Origin: Bacteroidales bacterium UBA6431
GTDB lineage: Bacteria > Bacteroidota > Bacteroidia > Bacteroidales > UBA932
Reading direction: 5' to 3'
NCBI GenBank assembly: GCA_002439095.1
Contig: DJOT01000007.1
Span: 92,801-156,800, forward strand
Length of the DNA: 64,000 nt
Positions 53,392 to 62,894 of the stretch are shown here, piece by piece (the stretch's first letter is position 1; each line of letters starts with the position of its first letter). The notes below the pieces were generated by a model. It saw nothing but the letters and a program-made list of their open reading frames with translations, made no database searches and was not told the origin of the DNA. The position numbers were made by a program, and so were the translations under genes.

Positions 53392-55094
53392 TGAAACCAA
53401 TTGTATGCTTTTTCAAGCACCTCTTTGTCGGATTTGCCCCTTTGCTGTCCATGTCCGTATCATGCTCTGACAATAGGGTCATGTCCATTCTAAATGAAGT
53501 TGATTCGTATATTCAGGAAAAGCCAGATAGCGCCCTGAGAGTTCTTGAAACACTGAATAAAAAAGACCTCAATTCGAAAAAAGCCAAGGCGAAGTTTTCC
53601 CTTCTTTACTCTATTGCCCTTGACAAGAACTACATAGACACAACCAATTTAGCAATTATACAACCAGCGTTTGATTTTTATACAAAATACGGATCCCCCG
53701 ATGAAAAAATGAAAGCATATTTCTACCGCGGCATCATATATGCCAACAGGGAGGAAGATGATATTGCAATACATCATTATTTTTTATCTTTAGAAGATTC
53801 AGCTAAGGTTTCAGACAACCGCTATAAAGAACTCGTCAACTCGGCCATTTCTGTTATTTTCTCTAAAAATCATAATACGGAGCAAGAATTGTCGTATGCA
53901 AAAGATGCCTTACGATATGCAGTCTCCGCTGGTGACAGCATCGGAATATGGGCAATTACTGGACATCTAGCATCTTGTCATGCAAACATCAGGAATTGGG
54001 ATGAAGCGATGAGAACCTATACAAAATACTTTGCGATGCCAATCTATGATTCCACTTCATATGTCAGAAGAAATATACGTTTTGCAAAAGACATTATCCG
54101 TTCACCCAACCCGAAGCCTCATGAAAGCATAAATATTCTTGAAACAATTTCCCGGACGCACCCAGAGTCAATGACAGAAGAAGCATATTGTGTGTATGCG
54201 TATGCGCATCAGTTGTTGGGCAACAGCACTGTTGCAAATCATGTGATCACACAAATTGAACGTTCAGCAAAGCGGCAAGAAATAGTAAAGACATGGCGCT
54301 ATAGGATTTATAAAGCACAAGGAAAATACAAGGAAGCCCTCGAGGATTTAGAGAAGTCTGTCATCGCACAAGATTCAATAGTTTTTTCTGCCTTAACACA
54401 GTCACTTATACAATCCCAAAGAGATTACTTGCAGGCGGAAAAGAATGCCTTGAAGAAAGAGAACAAACTTGTCAGGCAAAGAAATGCAGGTATTGCTCTT
54501 TTTTCTGTAATGTCGCTATGCATTCTACTTTTACTTTATCTACGAAAGAAAAGAGCATCAGATAAAAAAATTACAGAGTTATCTGCACTTCAACGCGAAT
54601 CACAGCAGATGCTCGAACTGCAAAACGTACAGAGGATCTGTGCTGACACGCAATTGGCTGAAAAAGACGCCGCCCTTCTGGAACTCAAGAAACAGTTCGC
54701 AAGGATGTATAAGGCTCAATATAAAACATTGAATGGCCTATGTGCCGCATATTTTTCACCAATAAAGAAAGAACGTAAAGAAGTCATCTATGATGAAGTA
54801 TTACGTCAAATGGATACTATAGTTAACTATACGGAAAAACAGGATAAATTCATGTCCGCAGTTAATGACTCTCTTGACAACATCATCGACAAGTTACGGG
54901 CGGACCTCTCCGGACATAAAGAACAGGATTTTCGATTTCTGGCCTATGTTATCGCAGGATTCGATGCAACAACAATTTCCTGTCTTACCGGATATTCAGT
55001 AGGAACAGTATACACCAAGAAACACCGGCTCAAAATTGAAATATCAAATCTTACGTCGCAACATAAAAAGCTATATCTCGAGTTTATTGATTAA
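53388..55094 (+). CDS. TPR-repeat membrane regulator with C-terminal helix-turn-helix
   Basis: The 568-residue protein has a lipoprotein-like signal (lipobox SVSC, Cys26), TPR helices across about residues 30-330, a membrane helix at 366-386 (GIALFSVMSLCILLLLYLRK), a coiled coil (about 395-440) and a C-terminal LuxR-like helix-turn-helix (AGFDATTISCLTGYSVGTVY). This layout suits a sensor that reads a periplasmic signal and contacts DNA from the membrane; similar proteins are common and largely unstudied in Bacteroides. Its ATG lies inside the ispG stop codon. The DNA is clearly more AT-rich than ispG, suggesting acquisition. Confidence 0.8.
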
Positions 55095-55169
55095 GTAGTT
55101 GATTATCATATCAATCAGAATAATCTTATAAAAAGCAAATGCTATTGCCTACAAATCAAAGGCTTAGAG

Positions 55170-55244
55170 CACTTGTTCAATTTTTGTCTCTTAACATAAG
55201 CATAACACCTTAATAATAAGGATTTTATCATATCACTTGTTCAA
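55170..55244. repeat. Direct repeat pair upstream of a promoter
   Basis: CACTTGTTCAA occurs at 55170-55180 and 55234-55244, 64 bases apart. The second copy lies just upstream of a consensus promoter, where an activator would bind. The adjacent TPR/HTH protein is the obvious candidate. The rest of 55095-55255 is AT-rich with no gene. Confidence 0.55.
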
Positions 55245-55255
55245 ACAGAGAATGG

Positions 55256-55285
55256 TTGATTCCAGTTTAATTAATCATATCTTTG
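55256..55285 (+). promoter_or_regulatory. Promoter of the DUF3244-like gene
   Basis: TTG at 55256-55258, 19 bases, then TATCTTTG at 55278-55285. The ATG at 55289 follows after only three bases, so the transcript would start at or just before the start codon (leaderless), or the true start is a later ATG. Confidence 0.6.
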
Positions 55286-55288
55286 CCC

Positions 55289-55524
55289 ATGAAAACAAAA
55301 GCGATGTATATGAGAATAATTGTGCTTGTATTATTATTACTTTTGGGGATGCCAACCGTTCCCTACAAGACAGAGAACGAGCCACAAATAATTCCGATCA
55401 GAATTCTCGACAATAGTGAGGAAACGGAACAGTAATATTGCCGATAAATGGAGATGAAGGGACTTACCGGATTGAATTCAACCTTTTAGAGGGGAGTAGA
55501 TTCGAAGGCATCTTTGAGATCTAG
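55289..55524 (+). pseudogene. DUF3244-like secreted protein, frameshifted
   Basis: The first frame encodes MKTKAMYMRIIVLVLLLLLG (signal), then PQIIPIRILDNSEETEQ and a stop at 55433-55435. A second frame overlapping it continues GTVILPINGDEGTYRIEFNL then LEGSRFEGIFEI and stops at 55522-55524. The second part matches the end of DUF3244 proteins (G-T-Y-x-I-E-F followed by G-x-F-x-I), which are small exported proteins often encoded beside TPR regulators in Bacteroides. A one-base slip around 55415-55430 would join both parts. A sequencing error or programmed slip is possible. Confidence 0.55.
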
Positions 55525-55554
55525 CATTTTATGTACAACTAATAGTAACAGATT

Positions 55555-56310
55555 ATGAAGAATTTATTAATTATGCACAATGTCCAGACTATTATCGGTG
55601 GCGTTGCTTTAGCACTCACAATCTCTGGCTGCAATGGACTTAAATCATCGGAAGAGGTCATCAATGTCCAAGATCAAGTGGAGCCCATTGCATATATCCA
55701 CAATTCAATAATCAGCAACCTCCTTGGTGCTGAAACCAAATCTTCGTCAGAGAATCTAAGGACAGAAGACCATGCCAGATTAATCTCCAGAATGGCTTGT
55801 GATGCTGCTTCAGAAATCGGAATCAGTGTTACACCAGGAACGATTTTCGAGTTTGTCCGAACCGAACAAATAAAATTCTTTAACGTATATGACAAAGAAG
55901 GGGCTATGACACCGGTACATTATATTGATAATCTCCCTTACGAAGAAACAGTCAAATCGGTGATACGGCAATGTTATATAAACGATGTAAACAATAATGG
56001 GACTTCCTTAGAAAATTATTTATACGAGTTATCGAGGCTTGAAACAAAATCGAATTACAATTCCACGCCTTACAGGTATACAGATATGCTACATTTCTAT
56101 CGTTCTGATTGTATGATATGGGAGAAATATTACGCAACAAAAGGCGGTAATGGCAGGCACATTGCCGCTGTGGCAACTGATGTTATTGTTGGCGTTACTT
56201 TATCCGGCGTTACTGGTTTCTGGGGAGCAGTCGCAGCAGCTGCAGTCAGTGCCCTTGCGTCTGAAGCGATGGAAAATGGTGAAATGGATCCAGATAGCGG
56301 AACAGATTAA
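55555..56310 (+). CDS. Lipoprotein with a Gly/Ala-rich hydrophobic tail, unknown
   Basis: The 251-residue protein starts MKNLLIMHNVQTIIGGVALA and has lipobox ISGC. The middle (residues 40-195) is soluble, with no motif I know. Residues 200-240 form a glycine- and alanine-rich hydrophobic segment (VGVTLSGVTGFWGAVAAAAV then SALASEAMENGE), recalling membrane-active peptides of bacteriocin type. It is followed by a small membrane protein. The codon use is AT-rich. The function is open. Confidence 0.6.
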   Translation: MKNLLIMHNVQTIIGGVALALTISGCNGLKSSEEVINVQDQVEPIAYIHNSIISNLLGAETKSSSENLRTEDHARLISRMACDAASEIGISVTPGTIFEFVRTEQIKFFNVYDKEGAMTPVHYIDNLPYEETVKSVIRQCYINDVNNNGTSLENYLYELSRLETKSNYNSTPYRYTDMLHFYRSDCMIWEKYYATKGGNGRHIAAVATDVIVGVTLSGVTGFWGAVAAAAVSALASEAMENGEMDPDSGTD

Positions 56311-56318
56311 AAAAATCA

Positions 56319-56534
56319 ATGAATAATATATTTGTAAAAACATTTCTGCCTGCCTTTTTAGGCGGTGTTTTAGCAGCATTCCTCTATCTGACAATGGCGG
56401 GAGCAGTAACATGGAAAAACATCATCACAATCATCTTAGATGCCGCTATCATAGGTCTTGCCATCGCCGCCTCCAAAGCATTTTTATCAAAGCGATCTCA
56501 TAAAAATGACAACAAAACTGAAGGAATGAAGTAA
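56319..56534 (+). CDS. Small two-helix membrane protein
   Basis: The 71-residue protein has two hydrophobic helices (FLPAFLGGVLAAFLYLTMAG, then TWKNIITIILDAAIIGLAIA) with a short turn, and a basic, polar C-terminus KRSHKNDNKTEG. It starts eight bases after the preceding gene, so both are probably one transcript. Its size and position recall immunity proteins next to bacteriocin genes, but there is no direct evidence for that role. Confidence 0.55.
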   Translation: MNNIFVKTFLPAFLGGVLAAFLYLTMAGAVTWKNIITIILDAAIIGLAIAASKAFLSKRSHKNDNKTEGMK

Positions 56535-56555
56535 TAGTATCTACCCGGAGGCCTG

Positions 56556-57755
56556 CTACTCGACGTAGAGCAGCAGGCCTTTGAGATACTCCCCTTCCGG
56601 ATGATAGATGCTGACAGGATGGTCGGCACCCTGACAGAAACGGTCGATGATCCTCACGCGGCGTCCGGTCTGGGCGGCTGCAGAGAAGACGGTATTGGCA
56701 AACGTGATCTTGTCCACTACCTGCGAGCAGCTAAAAGTGAAGACCAGTCCCCCGGAAGCCACCTTGGCTATCGCTGCGGCATTGAGACGCTGATAAGCCC
56801 TCAGGGCGTTTTTGAGAGCATCCCTATGCTTTGCGAATGCCGGCGGATCCACTATCATAAGGTCATATTTACCCTCTTCGCAGGTGCCGAGATACTCAAT
56901 GGCATCAGCACAGATGTTTTTCCATTTCCCATCCTGCGGAGCATTGAGGGCAAGGTTGCGGTCGGCAAGGGCTATGGCCTTGGCCGATGAGTCCACGGAG
57001 TCCACGGACACCGCACCGCCGGTCAGCGCATAGACACTGAAGCCTCCCGTATAGCAGAAAAGGTTGAGCACCCGCCTGTCGGCAGCATACTTCCCCACAA
57101 GGGCCCGGTTGTCACGCTGATCGAGGAAGAATCCGGTCTTCTGACCCTCTTCCCAGTTGACGAGGAAGCGGCGGCCGTTCTCGCACACCGAGATCTCCGC
57201 CTGACTGAAATCATCCCTTCTGTAAAGGTACCCGTCCACGAGTTCAAGCCCGGCCTTGAAAGGCGCTGTGCCCGAGCTTTTGTCATACACAGCCTTGAGA
57301 TATTCTCCCAAAACATCTTTGAGAGCTTCGCAAATCCTTGCCTTGGCACGGAACATCCCGACAGAATGCGCCTGAAGCACACACACACCGTCGTACCAGT
57401 CGATGATAAGCCCCGGAAGCCCGTCTCCCTCCCCGTGGACAAGACGGAAACAGTCCGTCCCGGAAGGGTTGAAACAATCCAGCCCCACAGCCTGGCGCAT
57501 CGCGACAGCCTTGGCTATGGCCCCCTTCCAGAAGAGCGGATCAAGGGGATCACCATCGAAAGAGAGTATCCTCACCGCAATGGAGCCCACCTGATAATGT
57601 CCGGCAGCAAGATACTGCCCGTCAGCGCTGTATACCGCGACGACATCGCCCTCCTCGGGTCTGCCCTTTATATCTGCCACGGCACCGCTGAACACCCACG
57701 GATGGAAACGGCGCAGGGACGAATCGCGTCCCGGCTTAAGAATTACTTTGATCAT
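56556..57755 (-). CDS. RlmI-like class I SAM-dependent rRNA methyltransferase
   Basis: The 399-residue protein has an N-terminal PUA domain (MIKVILKPGRDSSLRRFHPW, VFSGAVADI), a linker domain with RLVHGEGDGLPGLIIDWYDG and a Rossmann methyltransferase with motif I RVLNLFCYTGGFSVYAL and motif IV DLMIVDPPAFAK. RlmI methylates a cytosine of 23S rRNA, and related RlmL/K-type targets are possible. Its first 20 bases overlap the end of the exonuclease gene. Confidence 0.9.
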   Translation of the reverse strand: MIKVILKPGRDSSLRRFHPWVFSGAVADIKGRPEEGDVVAVYSADGQYLAAGHYQVGSIAVRILSFDGDPLDPLFWKGAIAKAVAMRQAVGLDCFNPSGTDCFRLVHGEGDGLPGLIIDWYDGVCVLQAHSVGMFRAKARICEALKDVLGEYLKAVYDKSSGTAPFKAGLELVDGYLYRRDDFSQAEISVCENGRRFLVNWEEGQKTGFFLDQRDNRALVGKYAADRRVLNLFCYTGGFSVYALTGGAVSVDSVDSSAKAIALADRNLALNAPQDGKWKNICADAIEYLGTCEEGKYDLMIVDPPAFAKHRDALKNALRAYQRLNAAAIAKVASGGLVFTFSCSQVVDKITFANTVFSAAAQTGRRVRIIDRFCQGADHPVSIYHPEGEYLKGLLLYVE

Positions 57756-58389
57756 CTTTCTGCTTGTTTTGTACAGGTGGATTCAGTTCTTCAGGGGTAA
57801 GCGGATGCTTCTCGGATGCAAGGAGTTTAAGATACATCTCACGGCATATCCAAGCATCCGTGGCAGCATAGAGCTGCTGTGATTTGGACAGCTCATCGGC
57901 CTCCCAGTTGGACAGCTGCTGCGTCTTTGAGATGCGGCAGCCGAGGATGATGGCGGACATCTTCTTGACACTCTTGTCACGCACGCCCCATTCTGAGGCT
58001 ATCTTCTGGAGATCCACAAAATTGCGGGCCTCGAACTTATGATAATGCTGAAGTCCGCGCACATCATCGTGCACCGCAGCCCCGACCTTGATTATGTCCG
58101 GGTTTGAAAGCACGGCGCACATGAGCTTGCGCATGCCGAGTTTGTTGACGCGGAAAAGGAAGGCCTTGTCCGGGCCGGAAAGTTGAAGCAGGGCCACGTC
58201 ATGATGAGGCATGTTGGATGCGAAGACCGGACGGGTCTCGGTATCGAAGCCTATGATTTTCTGGGACATCAGATAAGCTATTGCCTTGGCGTAGCCCAAG
58301 CCTGTCTTCTCTATGATGTGGATTTCACCCGGAAACGCACCAGTAGGCAGTTTCTCGATCTCCTCGGGAAGAATACTAATTTTGAACAT
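57736..58389 (-). CDS. 3'-5' exonuclease, RNase D-like
   Basis: The 217-residue protein carries the DEDDy motifs: exo I IIGFDTETRPVF, exo II (AAVHDDVRGLQHY) and exo III with LYAATDAWICREMYL. The HRDC domain of RNase D is missing, so it matches the short ribonuclease D-like exonucleases. It probably trims RNA 3' ends. It sits between the methyltransferase and an unknown lipoprotein with overlaps of 20 and 14 bases. Confidence 0.88.
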   Translation of the reverse strand: MFKISILPEEIEKLPTGAFPGEIHIIEKTGLGYAKAIAYLMSQKIIGFDTETRPVFASNMPHHDVALLQLSGPDKAFLFRVNKLGMRKLMCAVLSNPDIIKVGAAVHDDVRGLQHYHKFEARNFVDLQKIASEWGVRDKSVKKMSAIILGCRISKTQQLSNWEADELSKSQQLYAATDAWICREMYLKLLASEKHPLTPEELNPPVQNKQKDDQSNS

Positions 58390-59482
58390 AAGAGCCTGGT
58401 ATCAGGATGACAGACGCATCATCAGCCTCCGGGCTAGGGACAGGCCGATACGTCTGCAACTGCGGTTTAGCGATATTATGTGTAAAAAGATTGTAGCGGC
58501 GGAAATAATCATACATGGCCTCTGCGGTCAGTTCAAAGCTGCTCTCCACCTCGAAGTCCTTGGAAATGAGGCGTCCGTATGTCATGGAACTCTCGTTCAT
58601 CACGGACACGACACGGGCAAGTTCATTTTTCACCTCATCCGGGTCAACATACATGTCGTCTATTATGACAGCATCGAGCACTCCCCCGTGCCCGGAGTCC
58701 ACATAGGCATCCAGAAGATGGAAGATCAAGCTGTCCCGGTTCCCGGAAGGCATAGGAAAACAGAGCGAACCGCTGTGACCATGGACCTTGCAAGCTCTGG
58801 CGAAAATCTCCTGATAATCCCGGTCCGATGAAATCCGAGGATCATGTATTACCCCGACATTCATCAATCTGCGGTCACCACGGCTCAGAACCCGGTCAAA
58901 TGCAATCTCTACAGGGGAAAAGACCGGAATTCCGCAACCAGTGCTCCGGAAAAGGGTATCTACATCGAAAGCGCCATGGCGGGCAAGCACCGGAGTGCCG
59001 AGAACTATCAGCTTCGAACGGCTCTTCGAGCCAAGCCCTTCAATATCATAAGGACTTATGTGAAGCGCTGTGTCAAGTGCGCACAGGGCATCACGCACTA
59101 CCCTCTCCCTGAGGAAAGAGATATATGAACTGTCGGAGGAGGCCACCGCAAGGCTGTCGTCTGAAATGCAGTCAAGGGTCTCCCCCGCAAAGTCCGGAAG
59201 GCCGTCCTGCTTGAATGAGCCGTCAACATTGTCTCTGCGGTCATAAGCGCTGAAAAGTTCCGCGAAACGGTCCGCCGCCACGGATGGCCCTATGTAACTT
59301 ATATCCGCCTGCACCACCGGCGCAGGACTGCTCTTGAGTACAGACATCTCACGGCAGGTCCGGTCCGCGAGAATCGAACGAACGTAAGGGATCGTAGGCC
59401 TGTTCTCGACCGCTTTACGGCGGCAGGAAGGCAGCATGAGAAGCAGAACTGCAAGCAGAAGGAAAACCTTACGGAGTCTCAT
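58376..59482 (-). CDS. Hypothetical lipoprotein
   Basis: The 368-residue protein has a signal MRLRKVFLLLAVLLLMLPSC with lipobox LPSC. The mature part has mixed alpha/beta character with SRSKLIVLGTPVLARHGAFD and VDTLFRSTGCGIPVFSPVEI, reminiscent of a periplasmic-binding-protein-like fold, but no family is recognised. It overlaps the pssA stop by four bases and the exonuclease start by 14. The location suggests a role in the envelope. Confidence 0.6.
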   Translation of the reverse strand: MRLRKVFLLLAVLLLMLPSCRRKAVENRPTIPYVRSILADRTCREMSVLKSSPAPVVQADISYIGPSVAADRFAELFSAYDRRDNVDGSFKQDGLPDFAGETLDCISDDSLAVASSDSSYISFLRERVVRDALCALDTALHISPYDIEGLGSKSRSKLIVLGTPVLARHGAFDVDTLFRSTGCGIPVFSPVEIAFDRVLSRGDRRLMNVGVIHDPRISSDRDYQEIFARACKVHGHSGSLCFPMPSGNRDSLIFHLLDAYVDSGHGGVLDAVIIDDMYVDPDEVKNELARVVSVMNESSMTYGRLISKDFEVESSFELTAEAMYDYFRRYNLFTHNIAKPQLQTYRPVPSPEADDASVILIPGSYVQN

Positions 59483-60198
59483 ATCTTGACAATCGCGTAG
59501 ATTATATTCTTGAGTATATAGCAGACAAGAGTCAGAACCAGAGCCATTGACCAGTTGAGGCGGCAGAGAAGGCAGACAGCGACAAAGACAAGCGCCAGCG
59601 CAGCAAAAGTCAGCCTCTTGACCTTCAGCACCCTCGAATCATCATTGTGAAATTTCAGAGAGAACATCGGAATCTCACTCACCATCAGGATGCTCAGGGC
59701 TACAGACAGGGCAGGGAGGAAAACCGGGCCAGCCGCCCAGTCAGAAAGGAAACTGGCAGGGTCATGACAGATGTAATAGCAAAGCGACCCGCACAGCAGC
59801 GCCGATGCCGGGACAGGAAGCCCGAGAAACGAATCAGACTGCCGCTTGTCAACATTGAATTTGGCAAGGCGCAAGGCGCTGAACACAGTCAGGATGAGTG
59901 GAATCCAGCAGAACACGCTCTCCCCGAACATCTGGGTGCACATGAGCCTGTAGAGCATCACGGAAGGGAGAACCCCGAAGCTCACAATGTCGCAGAGCGA
60001 GTCGAGTTCCTTCCCCAGATCCGAATAAGCCCCGAGCAGTCGCGCGAAAAAGCCGTCGAAGAAATCGAAAACCGCAGCCGCCAGCATCAGATAGAAGGCA
60101 TATTCAAAGCGCCCCTTGAACGCGAACACCACCCCGATGATGCCGCACACGACATTCATCGAGGTGATGAAATCAGGAATGTATTTCTTTAAAGCCAT
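59479..60198 (-). CDS. pssA: CDP-diacylglycerol--serine O-phosphatidyltransferase
   Basis: The integral membrane enzyme makes phosphatidylserine, the precursor of phosphatidylethanolamine. The 239-residue protein has the CDP-alcohol phosphotransferase motif DGFFARLLGAYSDLGKELDS then LCD, which keeps the D-G-x2-A-R-x8-G-x3-D-x3-D pattern, and about six membrane helices. Its ATG overlaps the stop codon of the aminopeptidase gene by one base. Confidence 0.95.
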   Translation of the reverse strand: MALKKYIPDFITSMNVVCGIIGVVFAFKGRFEYAFYLMLAAAVFDFFDGFFARLLGAYSDLGKELDSLCDIVSFGVLPSVMLYRLMCTQMFGESVFCWIPLILTVFSALRLAKFNVDKRQSDSFLGLPVPASALLCGSLCYYICHDPASFLSDWAAGPVFLPALSVALSILMVSEIPMFSLKFHNDDSRVLKVKRLTFAALALVFVAVCLLCRLNWSMALVLTLVCYILKNIIYAIVKI

Positions 60199-61382
60199 TA
60201 CTTGGACAGTTTCTTCCTCAGATCTTTAGGAAGAGCTGACTTGTGGATCATGTAGTCCATGCTCTGGTTCTTGACGAAAGCCTCGGTCACGTACCAGATT
60301 CCCTTGTACTTGCCGGCCTCGCCCCACGAATTCTTGACCATATAGTATTTCTTGCCGTCCTGGTCCTTGGCGATGCCGAAGATCTGCATGCCATGGTCAT
60401 CAGTGATGGTCTTGTTTTCAAACTCCAACTGGCGGGACTCCTGCGTAGGCACGCTCTCGACTATTGCAACAGGGGCAGGCTTGCCCTCCTCCTTGCCGAC
60501 CCAGTGCTCCTGGTCAGATCCGGCAGCGGTAGCCTTCACGTCAACGAGGATACCGAGACCGTTGCGGGTGAAGCCTGCATGGCTGACGTCAGCTCCCCAA
60601 GCCACGGTGTATCCTTTCATGATGGCATCGTCGAGGATGGACATGAACTCGTCGATAGGGACATTGTACACCTCATCCCAACGCCAGTTGTCGCATACTT
60701 CAAGAGGAAACCAGGTGTAGAAAGGATGATGGGTGAACGAAGAGAGGGTCACATAGTCCTCCGGGACGATCTTCATCGCGTCGCGGTATTCTTCCGGGGT
60801 GTATTCTTTTCCGTCAACGGTGAATTTCTCCGGCCAAGGGCCGAGGTATGTGTCGAGCACAGCCTTGAATCCCGGTCTCCATGCGGTTGTAAGGGTCCTG
60901 TTGGGATTCTTGGCGACAGCTGAAATATAGCCTTTGAGCACAGCGTCGAGCTCGGCCTGCTTCGGGAGCGGTGTACCATAGTTCATGCCGGTCATGGCTT
61001 CGAGCGGCACGATGCCGTAGTCCTCTATGACATGGAGCACATCATCCGCCTCGGAACCGGCGCCGAAAGTGAGGTTGCCGTCAAGACGGACATATTTCAC
61101 CGCCCTGTCCATATAAGAATGTGAAACCACGAAGAATACAGAGAAATCCGGATACTTGAGTGTATCCTTTATGTTGCCAAGACGGATCGCCTCGGACTCG
61201 AAGAAACCGATGGTGGAGTAGGCCCAGCAGGTGCCGCTGGAAGCCTGGTTCTTGACAGAGGTGATCGGATTGGCCTTGACGGTGGTGAAAGTGTAGTCCA
61301 GGTCAGCGACCGGAGATTTCACCTGCGCAGTCGCGCAGATGCAGGCGCACAAGATGGCAGCCGGAATGATAAACTTCTTCAT
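60198..61382 (-). CDS. C1-family aminopeptidase (bleomycin hydrolase-like), exported
   Basis: The protein starts MKKFIIPAAILCACICATAQ, an exported signal, followed by VKNQASSGTCWAYSTIGFFE with the catalytic cysteine, then GADVSHAGFTRNG with a probable catalytic histidine, and KYYMVKNSWGE with the asparagine of a papain-type triad. The length (394 residues) fits the PepC/Blh family. Unlike the cytosolic enzymes, it has a signal peptide, as do many Bacteroidetes homologues. It should trim peptides in the periplasm or outside. Confidence 0.9.
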   Translation of the reverse strand: MKKFIIPAAILCACICATAQVKSPVADLDYTFTTVKANPITSVKNQASSGTCWAYSTIGFFESEAIRLGNIKDTLKYPDFSVFFVVSHSYMDRAVKYVRLDGNLTFGAGSEADDVLHVIEDYGIVPLEAMTGMNYGTPLPKQAELDAVLKGYISAVAKNPNRTLTTAWRPGFKAVLDTYLGPWPEKFTVDGKEYTPEEYRDAMKIVPEDYVTLSSFTHHPFYTWFPLEVCDNWRWDEVYNVPIDEFMSILDDAIMKGYTVAWGADVSHAGFTRNGLGILVDVKATAAGSDQEHWVGKEEGKPAPVAIVESVPTQESRQLEFENKTITDDHGMQIFGIAKDQDGKKYYMVKNSWGEAGKYKGIWYVTEAFVKNQSMDYMIHKSALPKDLRKKLSK

Positions 61383-61434
61383 ATACCTAACTAAATCAAA
61401 TTTTCTTGACAGGTGCACCTTGAGTGCGCAATCA

Positions 61435-61442
61435 CAAATATA
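61435..61442 (-). promoter_or_regulatory. Promoter -7 element of the aminopeptidase-pssA unit
   Basis: The minus strand reads TATATTTG, 52 bases upstream of the aminopeptidase ATG. A -33 element is not clear. Confidence 0.4.
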
Positions 61443-61547
61443 ATAAAATATTTTCTATCACCCGAATCTCTGGTCATTTTAGTAAGCGGCAAAAAAATAA
61501 GTTGCCGCAGATTTGGCAAAGATTTTTGGCAACTACTCAGATGCCCT

Positions 61548-61571
61548 AGTCATGGCCAGTCGGCCATGACT
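61548..61571. repeat. Perfect 10-bp inverted repeat downstream of the ATPase gene
   Basis: AGTCATGGCC and GGCCATGACT flank a four-base loop. There is no T-run, so it may be a weak terminator or a protein site. It lies 30 bases after the ATPase stop. Confidence 0.6.
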
Positions 61572-61601
61572 TCACTGCAAAGTCGATTTGCCCTTTCCGC
61601 A

Positions 61602-62894
61602 CTATGGCTTCAGGCAGCCGATGGGTACAACCAACACTCCATCCTTGCGTGTGTAGGCGAACTGACCGACTGCGGTAAGAACCATAAGGAACGAAGGACT
61701 TTTCATCTTGTCGGTATCGATCTTCTCCGCCAACACTTTCAGCGTCGCAGCTCCCTCTTCGATGCCCGTGCTTCCGCCCAGTTTTACCTCTATCAATCCA
61801 TAGCGACCGCCACGCAAGTGCATTACAGCATCGCACTCCAGACCGCTTTTGTCCCGATAATGATACATGGTTCCGGCGAGGGCATCGGCATAACAGCGCA
61901 AGTCGCGCACGGCCATCGTCTCGAAAAGCAGCCCCATGGTATTCAAGTCGCCGATCAAATCGTCGGGTCCCATTTCCAATGCTGCCACGGCTATCGACGG
62001 ATCGACGAAATAACGGGTATCGCTGCTGCGTATAGCCGTTTTCGAGCGCAGATTGGGATTCCACGCCACGGCATCCTCCACCACGAATATCTTCTTCAAC
62101 GCCATGAGATACTCCGAGATTGTATTTTCCGACAACCGCTCCACCTCGTTTGTGGAAATATCCCCGGCAATAGTCGTAAGCGAAGCCGGTGAACCCTGAT
62201 GACGGGCATAGGAGCGCATAAGACGTTTCACACGTTCGGGGTTCTTCGCAACCCCGTCCACTTTCGATATGTCCGTATGCGTTACGGCCTGGTAATATTC
62301 CGTTGCAACTAATTGCGCCGCTGCAGTGGATTTTCGCCGAAGTGCTCCCGGCCAACCGCCGCGACACATCATAAAGGCAATGTCGCCCAACTGATGATCG
62401 GGAGCTCTCAAGGCAAAATCCGTATTCCCTGCAAACAATTCGGCAAAGCTGACCGTGCCTTCGGATTCTCCGGACTCGAACAGACTCATCGGGCGCATCT
62501 TCAGCCACGAGAACCGCCCCGTTCCGGTATGATGGATCTCTTCGAGTTTTTCTTTGCTCGGAGCTGCCGAACCCGTCAGGATGAATTGACCCTCTTTGTC
62601 CCTGTGATCCACTTCGAAGCGAACAGCATCCCACAATTTCGGAGCCTCCTGCCATTCGTCGATAAGCATGGGAGCCTCTCCGGCGAGCAACATCCGCGGA
62701 TGCAGGTCGATCATCTCCATATTCTGACGGAACGTATCCGTGTCTGCCAGATAAAGCACGCTGTTTGCTGCCTGTTCCGCCGTCGTGGTCTTGCCGCACC
62801 ATTTGGCTCCCTCGATAAGTACCGCGCCCATAGCGTCCAGTTTCTCTGCGAGTAACTTGTCGGCAATCCTTGCCCTATAAGTATTATTATTCAT
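61602..62894 (-). CDS. AAA-type ATPase with DUF4143 domain
   Basis: The 430-residue protein begins MNNNTYRARIADKLLAEKLD and has Walker A GAKWCGKTTT, Walker B PMLIDEWQEAP, a sensor-like ILTGSA, and the C-terminal DUF4143 part with SENTISEYLMALKKIFVVED, DPSIAVAALEM, GLLFETMAVRDLRCYAD and the nuclease-like CDAVMHLRGGRYGLIEVKLG. This family is common in Bacteroidetes accessory DNA. The last motif resembles a PD-(D/E)xK site, but no function is established. It is a single gene on the minus strand. Confidence 0.87.
   Translation of the reverse strand: MNNNTYRARIADKLLAEKLDAMGAVLIEGAKWCGKTTTAEQAANSVLYLADTDTFRQNMEMIDLHPRMLLAGEAPMLIDEWQEAPKLWDAVRFEVDHRDKEGQFILTGSAAPSKEKLEEIHHTGTGRFSWLKMRPMSLFESGESEGTVSFAELFAGNTDFALRAPDHQLGDIAFMMCRGGWPGALRRKSTAAAQLVATEYYQAVTHTDISKVDGVAKNPERVKRLMRSYARHQGSPASLTTIAGDISTNEVERLSENTISEYLMALKKIFVVEDAVAWNPNLRSKTAIRSSDTRYFVDPSIAVAALEMGPDDLIGDLNTMGLLFETMAVRDLRCYADALAGTMYHYRDKSGLECDAVMHLRGGRYGLIEVKLGGSTGIEEGAATLKVLAEKIDTDKMKSPSFLMVLTAVGQFAYTRKDGVLVVPIGCLKP

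Noticed and set aside
61546..62802. 418-codon frame overlapping the DUF4143 ATPase in another minus-strand frame
   Set aside because: Arg/Ser/Gly/Cys-rich shadow; the 61602-62894 frame has Walker motifs and DUF4143 features.
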